Source: Melastoma dodecandrum (taxonomy: Eukaryota; Streptophyta; Magnoliopsida; Myrtales; Melastomataceae). From it: a stretch of 64,000 nucleotides of DNA. Positions 43,121 to 51,764 of this stretch are shown piece after piece (the stretch's first letter is position 1; the number at the start of each line of letters is the position of its first letter). Under the pieces are notes generated by a model. That model saw nothing but the letters and a program-made list of their open reading frames with translations, searched no databases and was not told where the DNA came from. The position numbers and the translations under genes were made by a program. The stretch covers positions 2,634,001-2,698,000 of the forward strand of contig JARUPY010000292.1 in the NCBI GenBank assembly GCA_029817715.1. The letters are read 5' to 3'.

Positions 43121-44695
43121 TCAGTGCGCTTCCACGGGTCCGGCGGCGCGCTGGGGCTTCTTGAGGATCGCCACCACGGCGAGGCTCGCCACGAGGCTTA
43201 CCCCCACCAGCCAGAACCCGTCCGCGTAGGCCATCACGGTGGCCTCCCGGCGGACCTGGGCGGCGAGCTGGCCCAGCGCGACGCCCTTGGCGGCGAGCGG
43301 ATCCACGATCCGGGCATGCAGGCCGGCGGCCATGGTGGCGAGCCGGTCCTGCGTGCGCGTGGCGTTGACGGTGATCGCCTCGGCCAGCACCGAGAAGTGG
43401 AAGTGCTCGCGCCGGTCGATCATGGTCGAGAGCAGCGCGATGCCGATCGAGCCGCCGAGGTTGCGCATCATGTTGGAGAGCGCCGAGGCGTCGGCGGTGT
43501 CGCGCGGGTTGAGGCCGACGGTCGAGAGCTGCGAGAGCGGGATGGTGAACAGTGGCTGGCCGATCGCCCGCATGATCTGCGGCAGGATCAGCTGGTCGGC
43601 GCCGACATCGTGGGTCAGGCCGACATTGATCCAGCAACTCGCGATGAAGAACAGCGTGCCGGTGACGACGAGCAGCCGCGCGTCCACGGCGCGCATGATG
43701 AATGGCATCATCGGGAAGAGCAGCAGCTGCGGCAGGCCCGACCACATCACCACGGTGCCGATCTGCTCGGCGTTGTAACCCTGGATCTGCGCGCAATAGA
43801 CCGGGATGATGTAGATCGACCCGTACGAGACCGCGCCGAGCACGGTCATCAGGACGCAGGCGCCGCCGACCGAGCGGTTGGCCAGCACCCGCAGGTTGAT
43901 GAACGGCTTGGCAGCGGTCAGTTCCCGCACGATGAACCCGGCGATGCCGGCGGCCGCCAGCCAGCTCGCCTCGACGATCACGGGGGAGCCGAACCAGTCC
44001 TTGCGCTGCCCCTCCTCCAGCACGAAGGTCAGGGCCGGCAGGCCGGTCGCCATCAGGCCGATGCCGATCCAGTCGCCCTTCAACAGTTCGCCCCAGCGGG
44101 CGGGGGCCTTCTCGAAGGCGCCGAGCTGGATCGCGGCCGCGATCGGACCGAAGATCAGGTTCAGGTAGAAGATGTAGTGCCAGGACAGGTTGTCGGTGAG
44201 CCAGCCGCCGACCGTGGGCCCGATCGCCGGCGCGAAGGTCGCGGTGAGCCCGAACAGCGCGATGCCGACCGCCTGCTGGCTCTTCGGCAGCCGCGTGCGC
44301 ACGATGACGATGGCCGTGGGGATCAGCACGCCGCCGGTGAAGCCCTGGCCGGCCCGGAACAGGATCATCTGGCTCAAAGACGTCGAGAGCGCGCAGGCCA
44401 GCGAGAAGGCGGTGAACAGCATCGTGTTCACCGCGAGGTAGCGGCGCAGGCCGATCACCGAGGCGAGCCAGCCGGTGAGCGGGATCACGATGATCTCGGC
44501 CATCAGGTAGGCGGTGGAGATCCAGCTGCCTTCCTCGGTGGAGGCGCCGAGCGCCCCCTGGATGTCGGCGAGCGAGGCGTTGGTGATCTGGATGTCGAGG
44601 ATCGCCGTGAAGGCGCCGAGGATCGCGCCGAACACGGCGAGCCAGTCCCGGGCGCTCGCCTTTGCGGGCACGGGCACGGCCGGCACGGGGCTCAT
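43121..44695 (-). CDS. emrB: DHA2-family (EmrB/QacA) MFS efflux permease
   Basis: This 524-aa drug/proton antiporter has 14 predicted helices. DIQITNASLADIQGALGAST is the DHA2 motif D1, followed by GWLASVIGLRRYLAVNTMLF and GQGFTGGVLIPTAIVIVRTR (motif A and C regions). The end is basic (KKPQRAAGPVEAH). It works with the membrane-fusion protein encoded just upstream: their frames overlap by four bases (ATGA), so they are coupled. The symbol is by family; the substrates are unknown. It is probably regulated by the TetR gene divergent from emrA. Confidence 0.93.
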   Translation of the reverse strand: MSPVPAVPVPAKASARDWLAVFGAILGAFTAILDIQITNASLADIQGALGASTEEGSWISTAYLMAEIIVIPLTGWLASVIGLRRYLAVNTMLFTAFSLACALSTSLSQMILFRAGQGFTGGVLIPTAIVIVRTRLPKSQQAVGIALFGLTATFAPAIGPTVGGWLTDNLSWHYIFYLNLIFGPIAAAIQLGAFEKAPARWGELLKGDWIGIGLMATGLPALTFVLEEGQRKDWFGSPVIVEASWLAAAGIAGFIVRELTAAKPFINLRVLANRSVGGACVLMTVLGAVSYGSIYIIPVYCAQIQGYNAEQIGTVVMWSGLPQLLLFPMMPFIMRAVDARLLVVTGTLFFIASCWINVGLTHDVGADQLILPQIMRAIGQPLFTIPLSQLSTVGLNPRDTADASALSNMMRNLGGSIGIALLSTMIDRREHFHFSVLAEAITVNATRTQDRLATMAAGLHARIVDPLAAKGVALGQLAAQVRREATVMAYADGFWLVGVSLVASLAVVAILKKPQRAAGPVEAH

Positions 44696-45891
44696 CGGGG
44701 CAGGGCCTCGCTGACGAGGGCCGGGGCGGGCTTCGGCCGGGCGGGACGCACCGACTCCACCGGATCCTGGGTGTGGACCGTCGCCTCCACCGACAGGCCG
44801 GGACGGAGGCGGGCGACCAGCGGGTCCGCCGGGTCGAGGGCGACGCGCACGGGCACGCGCTGCACCACCTTGGTGAAGTTGCCGGTGGCGTTCTCGGGCG
44901 GCAGCAGCGCGAATTGCGAGCCGGTGCCCGGCGAGAAGCTCTCGATCCGGCCCTGGAATTCATGGTCACTGAACGCGTCCACCGTGAAGGTGACCCGCTG
45001 CCCCTCGACCATGTGGCCGGTCTGGGTCTCCTTGAAGTTCGCCACGCAGTAGATGTCGCGGCCCATCGGCACGAGGGTCAGGAGCCCGGTTCCGGGCGCG
45101 ACCACTTGCCCGACGCGCAGCGCCCGGTCACCCGCCACGCCGTCGATCGGCGCCAGGATGGTGGTGTAGCTGAGGTCGAGCTTCACGCCCTCGACCTTGG
45201 CCAGCGCGCCTTCGAGGCTCGCCCGGGTGCTGGCCTCCAGGGCCTTCAGGCTGTCGATCTGCTTCTGCGCGGCGTCGAGCGAGGCGGCGGCCTTGTCGCG
45301 GGCGGCGTGGCGCTGGCGCAGGTCGGCATCCGCCTGCTGCTGGCGCTGGACCGTACCGGAGCCAGTCTGCAGCAGATTCTGATAGCGGGTATATTCCTGT
45401 TGCGAGAAGGTCAGCGCGGCCTCGGCATTGGCGAGGTCGGCCCGGGACGAGGCGACCTGCGCCTGCTGCTGGACGATCGCGGCGGCGACGCCGAGCACCT
45501 GCGCCTTGTCCTTGTCGACCTCGGCCTCGGCCTGCTTGAGCTGGACCCGGTACGACCGGTCGTCGAGGCGCGCGATCACGTCGCCGGCCTTCACCGGCTG
45601 GTTGTCGCCGACCATCACCTCCGCGACGATGCCGGCGATGCGCGGCGCCACCGTGACCTTGTCGGACTGGAGGTAGGCGTCGTCGGTGATCTCGAGGAAG
45701 CGCCCGATGGTCCACCAGTGCCAGCCATAGGTCCCCGCCCCGCCAAGCGCGAGCAGGCCGACAAGCGGCAGGACGACCCGCGCCCGGCTGCGGCGCGGCT
45801 TCGCCACGGGGACGACAGGGGCGCCCGGAGACGCTGCGCCGCCCGCAACCGGCTCGGCGCTCTTGAAGCTGTCGCTGCGACGTGCGTCCAT
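44692..45891 (-). CDS. emrA: HlyD/EmrA-family membrane fusion protein
   Basis: This 399-aa periplasmic adaptor has a cytoplasmic tail (1-35), one membrane helix (about 39-60), a beta-barrel/lipoyl start (ITDDAYLQSDKVTVAPRIAG; VMVGDNQPVKAGDVIARLDD), a long coiled coil (about 110-225, Gln/Ala-rich) and the returning lipoyl and barrel strands (ILAPIDGVAGDRALRVGQVV; GQRVTFTVDAF). This is the EmrA layout linking the inner-membrane pump to an outer-membrane channel. It is first in the emrAB operon, with a palindrome just upstream. Confidence 0.93.
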   Translation of the reverse strand: MDARRSDSFKSAEPVAGGAASPGAPVVPVAKPRRSRARVVLPLVGLLALGGAGTYGWHWWTIGRFLEITDDAYLQSDKVTVAPRIAGIVAEVMVGDNQPVKAGDVIARLDDRSYRVQLKQAEAEVDKDKAQVLGVAAAIVQQQAQVASSRADLANAEAALTFSQQEYTRYQNLLQTGSGTVQRQQQADADLRQRHAARDKAAASLDAAQKQIDSLKALEASTRASLEGALAKVEGVKLDLSYTTILAPIDGVAGDRALRVGQVVAPGTGLLTLVPMGRDIYCVANFKETQTGHMVEGQRVTFTVDAFSDHEFQGRIESFSPGTGSQFALLPPENATGNFTKVVQRVPVRVALDPADPLVARLRPGLSVEATVHTQDPVESVRPARPKPAPALVSEALPR

Positions 45892-45909
45892 CGGGTCTGG
45901 CCAGAATTA

Positions 45910-45928
45910 AAACGGTACGGTATCGTTT
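45910..45928. promoter_or_regulatory. Operator candidate between emrA and tetR
   Basis: AAACGGTACGGTATCGTTT is a 19-bp near-perfect palindrome (one mismatched pair around the centre). It lies 19 bases before the emrA start and 41 bases before the TetR start, an ideal site for the divergent regulator. Confidence 0.65.
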
Positions 45929-45968
45929 CAATAAGGCGAATGGCGATTTTGGGCAAGGAGGATCGCGG

Positions 45969-46655
45969 GTGGCAGCGACGGAGATCGAGCGGGCGGAGGC
46001 CGGGCCGCGGCGGGGCGGGCGGCCCACGCGCGCGGAGGCGGCTCGGCGCGAGGCGCACCTGATCGCCGTGGCGACGGCCCTGTTCATGGAGCGCGGCTTC
46101 GACGCCACCTCCATCGACGCGGTGGCGGAGGCCGCAGGCGTCAGCAAGCCGACCGTCTATGCCCGCCACCGCGACAAGCGGGCCCTGTTCGAGGCGGTCC
46201 TGCGCGAGCGGATCGCGGCGTGGCTGGCGCCGCTCGCCGCCGCCGCCGAGGCGCAGGCGGCCCGGACCGGAACCGATGACAGGACCGACGATGTCGAGGC
46301 GACCTTACACGACCTGAGTCGCACCCTGCTGGCCCACGGCCAGTCGCCGGGGGCCGCGATGCTCAAGCGCAACCTCGTCGCCCAGGCGCTGCAATTCCCG
46401 GACTTGGCCCGCCTCGCCCACGAGGAGGGCTGGCTCCGGGGCGTGCGCGCCGTGGCACAACTCCTCGACGCCTTCGCCCGGCGCGGGCGGATCGCGGTGG
46501 CCGATCCCGAGATCGCGGCCGACCTGTTCCTCAGCCTCGTCCTCGGCCGGTCGTCCCAGGCGACCCTCTACGGCATCGCCACCGACCCGGAGGCGCAGGA
46601 GCGGCGGCGGCAGGCGGCGGTGCGGCTGTTCCTCGACGGGGTGCGGCCGCGCTGA
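45969..46655 (+). CDS. TetR/AcrR-family regulator of emrAB
   Basis: This 228-aa repressor has an Arg-rich start (GPRRGGRPTRAEAARREA), a TetR DNA-binding domain (about 25-70: HLIAVATALFMERGFDATSI, then DAVAEAAGVSKPTVYARHRD) and a helical C-terminal domain of the AefR/TetR_C type (ATLHDLSRTLLAHGQ; FPDLARLAHEEGWLRGVRAV). The GTG at 45969 is preferred because AAGGAGG lies eight bases upstream; an in-frame start 29 codons earlier would run through the operator. Divergence from emrA implies it represses the pump until an effector binds. Confidence 0.9.
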   Translation: MAATEIERAEAGPRRGGRPTRAEAARREAHLIAVATALFMERGFDATSIDAVAEAAGVSKPTVYARHRDKRALFEAVLRERIAAWLAPLAAAAEAQAARTGTDDRTDDVEATLHDLSRTLLAHGQSPGAAMLKRNLVAQALQFPDLARLAHEEGWLRGVRAVAQLLDAFARRGRIAVADPEIAADLFLSLVLGRSSQATLYGIATDPEAQERRRQAAVRLFLDGVRPR

Positions 46656-46664
46656 GGGGGCCGA

Positions 46665-46693
46665 TTGTTGGCGCGCCTGGGTCGCGCTATAGT
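46665..46693 (+). promoter_or_regulatory. Sigma-70-type promoter
   Basis: TTGTTG (46665-46670) and TATAGT (46688-46693) are separated by exactly 17 bases. This is a strong housekeeping promoter for such a GC-rich genome, starting ten bases after the TetR stop. It directly precedes the folded segment annotated as candidate ncRNA. Confidence 0.65.
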
Positions 46694-46860
46694 CGGGAGT
46701 GGGACCGGCGGCGGCTACCGCCGATCCCTGGCATCACCCGCTTAGGCGGGCTAGCCAGATCCAGACAAGTGGGTGGACGGCGAGGCGGAGCGTGAACCTC
46801 CACTCGCCGTCTGCTTGTCGGGACCATGCCAGAGAGAAGACCATCTCTCCACACTCCCGG
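46694..46860 (+). ncRNA. Candidate structured noncoding RNA upstream of trcR
   Basis: The segment can fold into a closed multibranch structure. The ends pair as CGGGAGTG and CACTCCCG (46694-46701 with 46852-46859). Inside are CTGGC/GCCAG (46728-46758) enclosing CCCGC-TTAG-GCGGG, and a long hairpin with GACAAG/CTTGTC enclosing GACGGCGAG/CTCGCCGTC and GGAG/CTCC. No good reading frame occupies it. The promoter's expected start is a few bases inside the outer stem, so the exact 5' end is unsure. I could not match it to a known class from memory; 6S RNA or a genus-specific motif are alternatives. A short GGCCGC-rich direct repeat follows to about 46890. Confidence 0.55.
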
Positions 46861-47117
46861 CCGCAACCGGCCGCAACCGGCCGCGTGCGGCCTTCGCGGG
46901 TGAGTCGGTCAGGCTCACGCTGTGAAGCTTAGCCGTATCTCCGGGGGCGGGAGAATCCGCGTCCGGCGCCGCCAACCCGCGATTGCGCCCCTCCCAGGGC
47001 CGGCCTATATACGGCCATCCCCATTCGACAGCGTGAGACGGGACATCCGGATCGTCCATCCGGAGCCCGCGGCCCGATGCCCGGCCCCCGTCGCGCCAGG
47101 CCGGAGCACGAGAAGAC

Positions 47118-47828
47118 ATGTCCCAGGGTCCGCTGATGCCCAAGGCGACCGCCGTCTGGCTGGTCGAGAACACATCGCTCGCCTTCGAGCAGATCGCCGA
47201 TTTCTGCAAGCTGCACCCGCTGGAGGTGAAGGGCATCGCCGACGGCGAGGTCGCGGCCGGCATCAAGGGGCTCGATCCGGTCTCCACCGGCCAGCTCACC
47301 CGCGACGAGATCGAGAAGGCCCAGAAGGCGCCGCACTACAAGCTGAAGCCGGCGGTCTCGAAGGTGAAGCTGCCGGAGGTGAAGCGCACCACCAAGGGCC
47401 CGCGCTACACCCCGCTGTCGCGTCGCCAGGACCGGCCGAACGCGATCCTCTGGCTGCTGCGCAACCATCCGGAGCTGAAGGATTCGCAGATCATCCGGCT
47501 CGTCGGCACCACCAAGTCGACGATCCAGCAGATCCGCGAGCGCACCCACTGGAATTCGGGCTCGCTCCAGCCGATGGACCCGGTGACCCTGGGGCTGACC
47601 ACCCAGATCAACCTCGATTTCGAGGTCCAGCGCGCGGCGGCCGACCGCCCGGCCGCGGTGGCGGCCGAGTCCGGCGCCTCGCTGCTCCCGGCCGAGATCT
47701 CCACGGCCCGCGACGCGGACGAGGGCGGGCACGAGGAGGCCCATGGCGGGCGCGAGGAGCGGCTCGACGCCGATTCCGTGTTCGCCAAGCTCAAGGGCCG
47801 GCACCACGACGAGGACGACGAGGAGTAG
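47118..47828 (+). CDS. trcR: TrcR/DUF1013 cell-cycle transcription regulator
   Basis: This 236-aa protein is conserved across alphaproteobacteria; the Caulobacter homolog binds RNA polymerase and affects cell-cycle transcription. The conserved core is residues 1-165: LMPKATAVWLVENTSLAFEQ, IADFCKLHPLEVKGIADGEV, KGPRYTPLSRRQDRPNAILW and the HTH-like RLVGTTKSTIQQIRERTHWN. The C-terminal 60 residues are acidic and His-rich with low complexity. MSQGPLMPKAT at 47118 matches the usual family start. A hairpin follows its stop. Confidence 0.92.
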   Translation: MSQGPLMPKATAVWLVENTSLAFEQIADFCKLHPLEVKGIADGEVAAGIKGLDPVSTGQLTRDEIEKAQKAPHYKLKPAVSKVKLPEVKRTTKGPRYTPLSRRQDRPNAILWLLRNHPELKDSQIIRLVGTTKSTIQQIRERTHWNSGSLQPMDPVTLGLTTQINLDFEVQRAAADRPAAVAAESGASLLPAEISTARDADEGGHEEAHGGREERLDADSVFAKLKGRHHDEDDEE

Positions 47829-47850
47829 AGCGGCCCCCATCACCTCGGAG

Positions 47851-47885
47851 TGTCATCCGCGCCGTCGGTGCGGATGACATCGTTT
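47851..47885. terminator. Hairpin terminator between trcR and convergent small gene
   Basis: TGTCATCCGC (47851-47860) and GCGGATGACA (47870-47879) form a ten-base perfect stem with a nine-base loop, followed by TCGTTT. It probably ends trcR transcription, and perhaps the opposing gene as well. Confidence 0.62.
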
Positions 47886-47898
47886 AGCCGAGTCGTGC

Positions 47899-48102
47899 TC
47901 AGCCTCCATCGTCGTAGAGGACCTCGCGCTTGCAGTTGCCGCCCGAGACGACGGCCTGCCTCTCAAGCCGGGCCAGCAGAGCGGCCCGCGCCGCAGAAGC
48001 GTCACCGTTAAACCTCTCGATCGGGACGACGGCGTTGCGGCCTTCGCAAAGGATCAGGATGGCATCGCGGTCCGCATCCGCCGTGGCAACGTCCTCGTTC
48101 AT
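47899..48102 (-). CDS. Hypothetical protein (67 aa)
   Basis: A small acidic soluble protein begins MNEDVATADADRDAILILCE and ends GNCKREVLYDDGG. It contains a beta-alpha pattern (AILILCEGRNAVVPIERF followed by the helix AARAALLARLERQAVV) and two cysteines. Composition and codon bias look authentic. The family is unknown. It converges on trcR. Confidence 0.6.
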   Translation of the reverse strand: MNEDVATADADRDAILILCEGRNAVVPIERFNGDASAARAALLARLERQAVVSGGNCKREVLYDDGG

Positions 48103-48168
48103 GGCGGTTCACGGTAGGGCTGGTCGGATCGCCCGGCAAGGCGAAGCCGTCGGTCGGCGCGAGCACCC

Positions 48169-49518
48169 TCACGCCGGCAGGGGTTTCCCCGTCGTCTCCG
48201 GCAGGAACCACGGCACGATCAGCCCGATCGCGTAGACGCTGGACATCGTCAAGGCTGCGGCTGCCACGCCGCCGAAGGATGTCACGATCTGCCCCGCGAT
48301 GATCGGAAAGATCCAGGCGATCAGCCGTGCGCCGTTGAACACGAAGCTGGCCGCGGTCGCACGCACGGCGGGCGTGAACAGTTCCACGAGGTAGATCGCC
48401 ATCCACGAGAAGGCGAAGCCGAGGGTGAAGAACCCGTTGAGAAAGGCGAGCCCCATGAACGGCACCAGACCGCCGGTCCAGAGATAGCAGGCGAGCGAGG
48501 TGACGATGCAGCCGACATAGGTCACCAGCAGGAAGCCGCGCCGGCCGAGCGCATCGGCCACGAAGCCCGAGATCACGTAGGCGGTAATCGCCCCCACATT
48601 GTAGATGATGCCCATCCGCGGGCCCCAGACATTGGCTGGCTCGCCCGCCGCCTTGGCCAAGCCCTCCGTGTAGGCCGGTAGCCAGGAGGAGACCGCCCAC
48701 CAGCCCACCGTTGTGGCGAAGGACATCGCGGTGGCGAGGAGGACGCGGCGGCGGCTCTCGGGCTCGCGGAATATTTCCGCCAGGGTGAACGGCCGTTCCG
48801 CGCTGCGCGGGCCGTGGCCGGGATCCGCATCGGTGGCCGACCAGCGCTGCGCCTTGAGCGCCTGCAGCCACTGCTCGGATTCATCGAGCGCCCGCCGCAG
48901 GTACAGGCAGACGAAGGCCGGCAGCGCGCCGAGCGCGAACATGATGCGCCAGGATTGGTCGCCCATCGGGTTGGTGGCGGCCAGCACGGCCCACACGATG
49001 GCGGCCAGCACCGCGCCGCCGCCGAAGCCGGATTGCAGGAAGCCGCAGCCCTTCGGCCGCGCCCGGTTCGGCCAGGTCTCGGCCACGAGCGCGATGCCGG
49101 TGGACCATTCCGAGCCGATGGCGAGGCCGGTGATGAAGCGCAGGAGCGCGAGCTGCGTGAAGCTCTCCGCGAAGGCCGTCAGCCCGGTGAAGATCGCGTA
49201 ACCGAGGATCGAGATCATCATCATGCGCTTGCGACCGATGTAATCGGCCGCGATCCCGCCGATCAGCCCGCCGAGCCCCCAGCCAAGCAGTGTGATCCCG
49301 ATGGCGAGGCCGACATAGAAGGCGGGCGCCTGGGCCTGCTCGGGGGTCAGGATGGTGTTCAGCGCCGGCCGCAGGGCGTAGACGAGCGCCACCGCCTCGT
49401 AGCCGTCGAAGATCCAGCCGAGGTAGCTGCCCCAGAGGATGCGCCAGTGCCGGCGGGTCAGGCCCGCGTGCCACGGGGCATCCGCATCCTCGCGCAGCAG
49501 CGCCTCGCCCGAAGTCAT
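48169..49518 (-). CDS. MFS transporter (SHS/AAHS-type organic acid family)
   Basis: This 449-aa permease has 12 helices and an early family sequence, LTRRHWRILWGSYLGWIFDG then YEAVALVYALRPAL, plus the MFS motif GGIAADYIGRKRMMMISIL and the aromatic-acid-like FITGLAIGSEWSTGIALVAE. Relatives carry metabolites such as benzoate, sialic acid or citrate-type acids. It lies 89 bases downstream of the aconitase-family gene on the same strand, so together they may import and isomerise a tricarboxylate; this is an inference from pairing. Confidence 0.87.
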   Translation of the reverse strand: MTSGEALLREDADAPWHAGLTRRHWRILWGSYLGWIFDGYEAVALVYALRPALNTILTPEQAQAPAFYVGLAIGITLLGWGLGGLIGGIAADYIGRKRMMMISILGYAIFTGLTAFAESFTQLALLRFITGLAIGSEWSTGIALVAETWPNRARPKGCGFLQSGFGGGAVLAAIVWAVLAATNPMGDQSWRIMFALGALPAFVCLYLRRALDESEQWLQALKAQRWSATDADPGHGPRSAERPFTLAEIFREPESRRRVLLATAMSFATTVGWWAVSSWLPAYTEGLAKAAGEPANVWGPRMGIIYNVGAITAYVISGFVADALGRRGFLLVTYVGCIVTSLACYLWTGGLVPFMGLAFLNGFFTLGFAFSWMAIYLVELFTPAVRATAASFVFNGARLIAWIFPIIAGQIVTSFGGVAAAALTMSSVYAIGLIVPWFLPETTGKPLPA

Positions 49519-49607
49519 GTCATCCTCCTATCGGTGGGGCCGGCCGGCGGCGGGCACGAAGCCTGTTGGTCCGCCGCCCGCCGCGATCCCCCGGCGGTTC
49601 CCGGTTC

Positions 49608-51581
49608 TCAGGCGACCGTGCGGGCCGGTTCCGTCTGGATGCGGGCGCGCAGCCAGTTGATGACGCCGCCCGCGAGCAGGACTTCGATCTGGCGTGGCGA
49701 CAGGTCATGCCGCATCCGGATCGTCTCTTTCCCGCCGCGGATGCGGGCCGTGATCTCCCTGCCCGCTGCCAAAGCATCGGCGACGCCAATGATCTCGATC
49801 GCGTCGCCCAGCTCTAGCCGGTCGTAGTCGGCGGGGTCCTGGAAGGTCAGTGGCAGGACGCCGAAATTGACGAGGTTCTGCCAGTGGATCCGGGCGAAGC
49901 TCTTAGCCAGAACGACCTCCAGGCCGAGGTAGCGCGGGGCCAGCGCGGCGTTCTCGCGGCTCGAACCCTGGCCGTAGTTCAGGCCGCCCACGATGGCGTG
50001 GCCGGCGCGCTCCGTGCCGCCCTGCTTCGCCCGCTTCGGATAGGTGTCGTCGATCGGCTCGAAGGTGAATTCGCTCGTCTTCGGGATGTTGGACCAATAG
50101 GGCATCACCCGGGCGCCCGCCGGCATGATGTCGTCGGTGGAGATGTCGTCGCCTGTCTTCAGCATCACCGGCACCCGGATGTCGGCGCCGAGCTTGCCGA
50201 GGTCGGGCAGCGTCGTGATGTTCGCGGACTTTTCCAGGCGCACCGCCCGCGCCTCCGGCTCCGGCAAGGGGGCGACCAGCATCGTGGTGTTGCCCGCCAC
50301 CATCGCGGGCGGCACGATCCGCGGATAGGGCATGCCGAGGGTGCGCGGATCGGTGATGACCCCCGTGAGCGCCGAGGCCGCGGCCGTCTCCGGCGAGCAC
50401 AGGAACACGCTGTCCTCCCGGGTGCCGGAGCGCCCGGGGAAGTTGCGCGGTACCGTCCGCAGGGAGTTGCGGCCCGAGGCCGGGGCCTGCCCCATGCCGA
50501 TGCAACCGTTGCAGCCGGCCTGATGGACTCGCGCTCCCGCGTGGATCAGGTCTGAGAGCTGGCCGTCGCGGATCAGGGTCTCGAGCACGACCCGGGTCGA
50601 GGGGTTGATGTCGAACGACACCCGGTCGTGGGCGGTGCGGCCCTTCATGATGGCGGCCGCGACAGCGAAATCGCGGAACCCCGGATTGGCCGAAGAGCCG
50701 ATATAGGCCTGGTAGATCTCCGTACCGGCCACCTCCGAGACGGGCACGACGTTGCCCGGGCTCGACGGCTTGGCGATCATCGGCACGAGGGTGGACAGGT
50801 CGATCGCCTCATCGTCGTCGTAGGTCGCGCCCTCATCGGCTGCGAGCGGCGTCCAGTCGCCGCCGCGCCCGACGCCTTCGAGGAACGCCCTCGTCGCGGC
50901 GTCGGAGGGGAAGACGCTCGTGGTGGCGCCCATCTCGGCGCCCATGTTGGCGATGACGTGGCGGTCCATGGCGCTCAGGCCCTCCAGACCCGGTCCGTGA
51001 TACTCGATGATCCGGCCGAACCCGCCCTCCACGCCGTGGCGGCCGAGCAGCGTCAGGATGACGTCCTTGGCGCTCACCCAGTCGGGAAGCGTCCCGGTGA
51101 GCTTCACACCCCAGACCCGGGGCATGCGCAGTTGCAGCGGCTCCCCCGCCATGGCGAGCGCCACCTCGACGCCGCCCGCCCCGAAGGCCAGCATCCCGAG
51201 CGAGCCGGCCGCGGGGGTGTGGCTGTCGGAGCCGACTATCGTCTGGCCCGGCTTGCCGAAGCTCTGCATGTGGACGGGATGGCTGATGCCGTTGCCCGGC
51301 CGCGAATACCAGACGCCGAAGCGGCGGCAGGCCGAGCGCAGGAACATGTGCTCGTCGGCATTGAGCTGATCGTTCTGGACGAGGTTGTGGTCGATGTACT
51401 GTGCGGCAAGGCCGACCTTCACGCGCTCGACGCCCATCGCCTCCAACTCGAGCATGACGAGGCCGCCGAGGACGTCTTGCAGAAGGGTCTGATCGATCCG
51501 GAGCGCGATCTCGCTTCCGGGCTTGAGATCGCCTTCGACGAGGTGTGACTGGACGAGCTTCTGCGTCAGGTTCAAAGGCAC
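49608..51581 (-). CDS. Aconitate hydratase (aconitase-family, short Aquifex-type)
   Basis: This 657-aa iron-sulfur lyase would interconvert citrate, aconitate and isocitrate or a related acid. Family landmarks are VGSDSHTPAAGSLGMLAFGA (about 105-124), QAGCNGCIGMGQAPASGRNS with two cluster cysteines, RNFPGRSGTREDSVFLCSPE, DDISTDDIMPAGARV and YGQGSSRENAALAPRYLGLE. The position of the third cluster cysteine reads IGSSANPGFRDF, a Ser where AcnA has Cys (SCTN). This may be normal for the subgroup, but I cannot check. The GTG start at 51579-51581 follows GGGGAGAA. It probably forms an operon with the MFS permease downstream. Confidence 0.9.
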   Translation of the reverse strand: MPLNLTQKLVQSHLVEGDLKPGSEIALRIDQTLLQDVLGGLVMLELEAMGVERVKVGLAAQYIDHNLVQNDQLNADEHMFLRSACRRFGVWYSRPGNGISHPVHMQSFGKPGQTIVGSDSHTPAAGSLGMLAFGAGGVEVALAMAGEPLQLRMPRVWGVKLTGTLPDWVSAKDVILTLLGRHGVEGGFGRIIEYHGPGLEGLSAMDRHVIANMGAEMGATTSVFPSDAATRAFLEGVGRGGDWTPLAADEGATYDDDEAIDLSTLVPMIAKPSSPGNVVPVSEVAGTEIYQAYIGSSANPGFRDFAVAAAIMKGRTAHDRVSFDINPSTRVVLETLIRDGQLSDLIHAGARVHQAGCNGCIGMGQAPASGRNSLRTVPRNFPGRSGTREDSVFLCSPETAAASALTGVITDPRTLGMPYPRIVPPAMVAGNTTMLVAPLPEPEARAVRLEKSANITTLPDLGKLGADIRVPVMLKTGDDISTDDIMPAGARVMPYWSNIPKTSEFTFEPIDDTYPKRAKQGGTERAGHAIVGGLNYGQGSSRENAALAPRYLGLEVVLAKSFARIHWQNLVNFGVLPLTFQDPADYDRLELGDAIEIIGVADALAAGREITARIRGGKETIRMRHDLSPRQIEVLLAGGVINWLRARIQTEPARTVA

Positions 51582-51764
51582 CCTGCGTTCTCCCCGTGAT
51601 TGCACCGCGCGGCGCCGTCTTGTCCGGCTCAGACTAGGGCCGCGCGGTCGACGCGGAAGTCGGGGCGGTGACACGGCCGATCTTGTGTCGGGGGTTGGCT
51701 CTAAAGGATCAAATGTCCGGGAGATTTGATGATCCCGGTTTCGATCGGCGCACGGTCCAACGCG

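Noticed and set aside
46860..46890. CCGGCCGCAA triple repeat as a regulatory iteron
   Set aside because: Simple GC-rich repetition next to the RNA candidate; too short and common in this composition.
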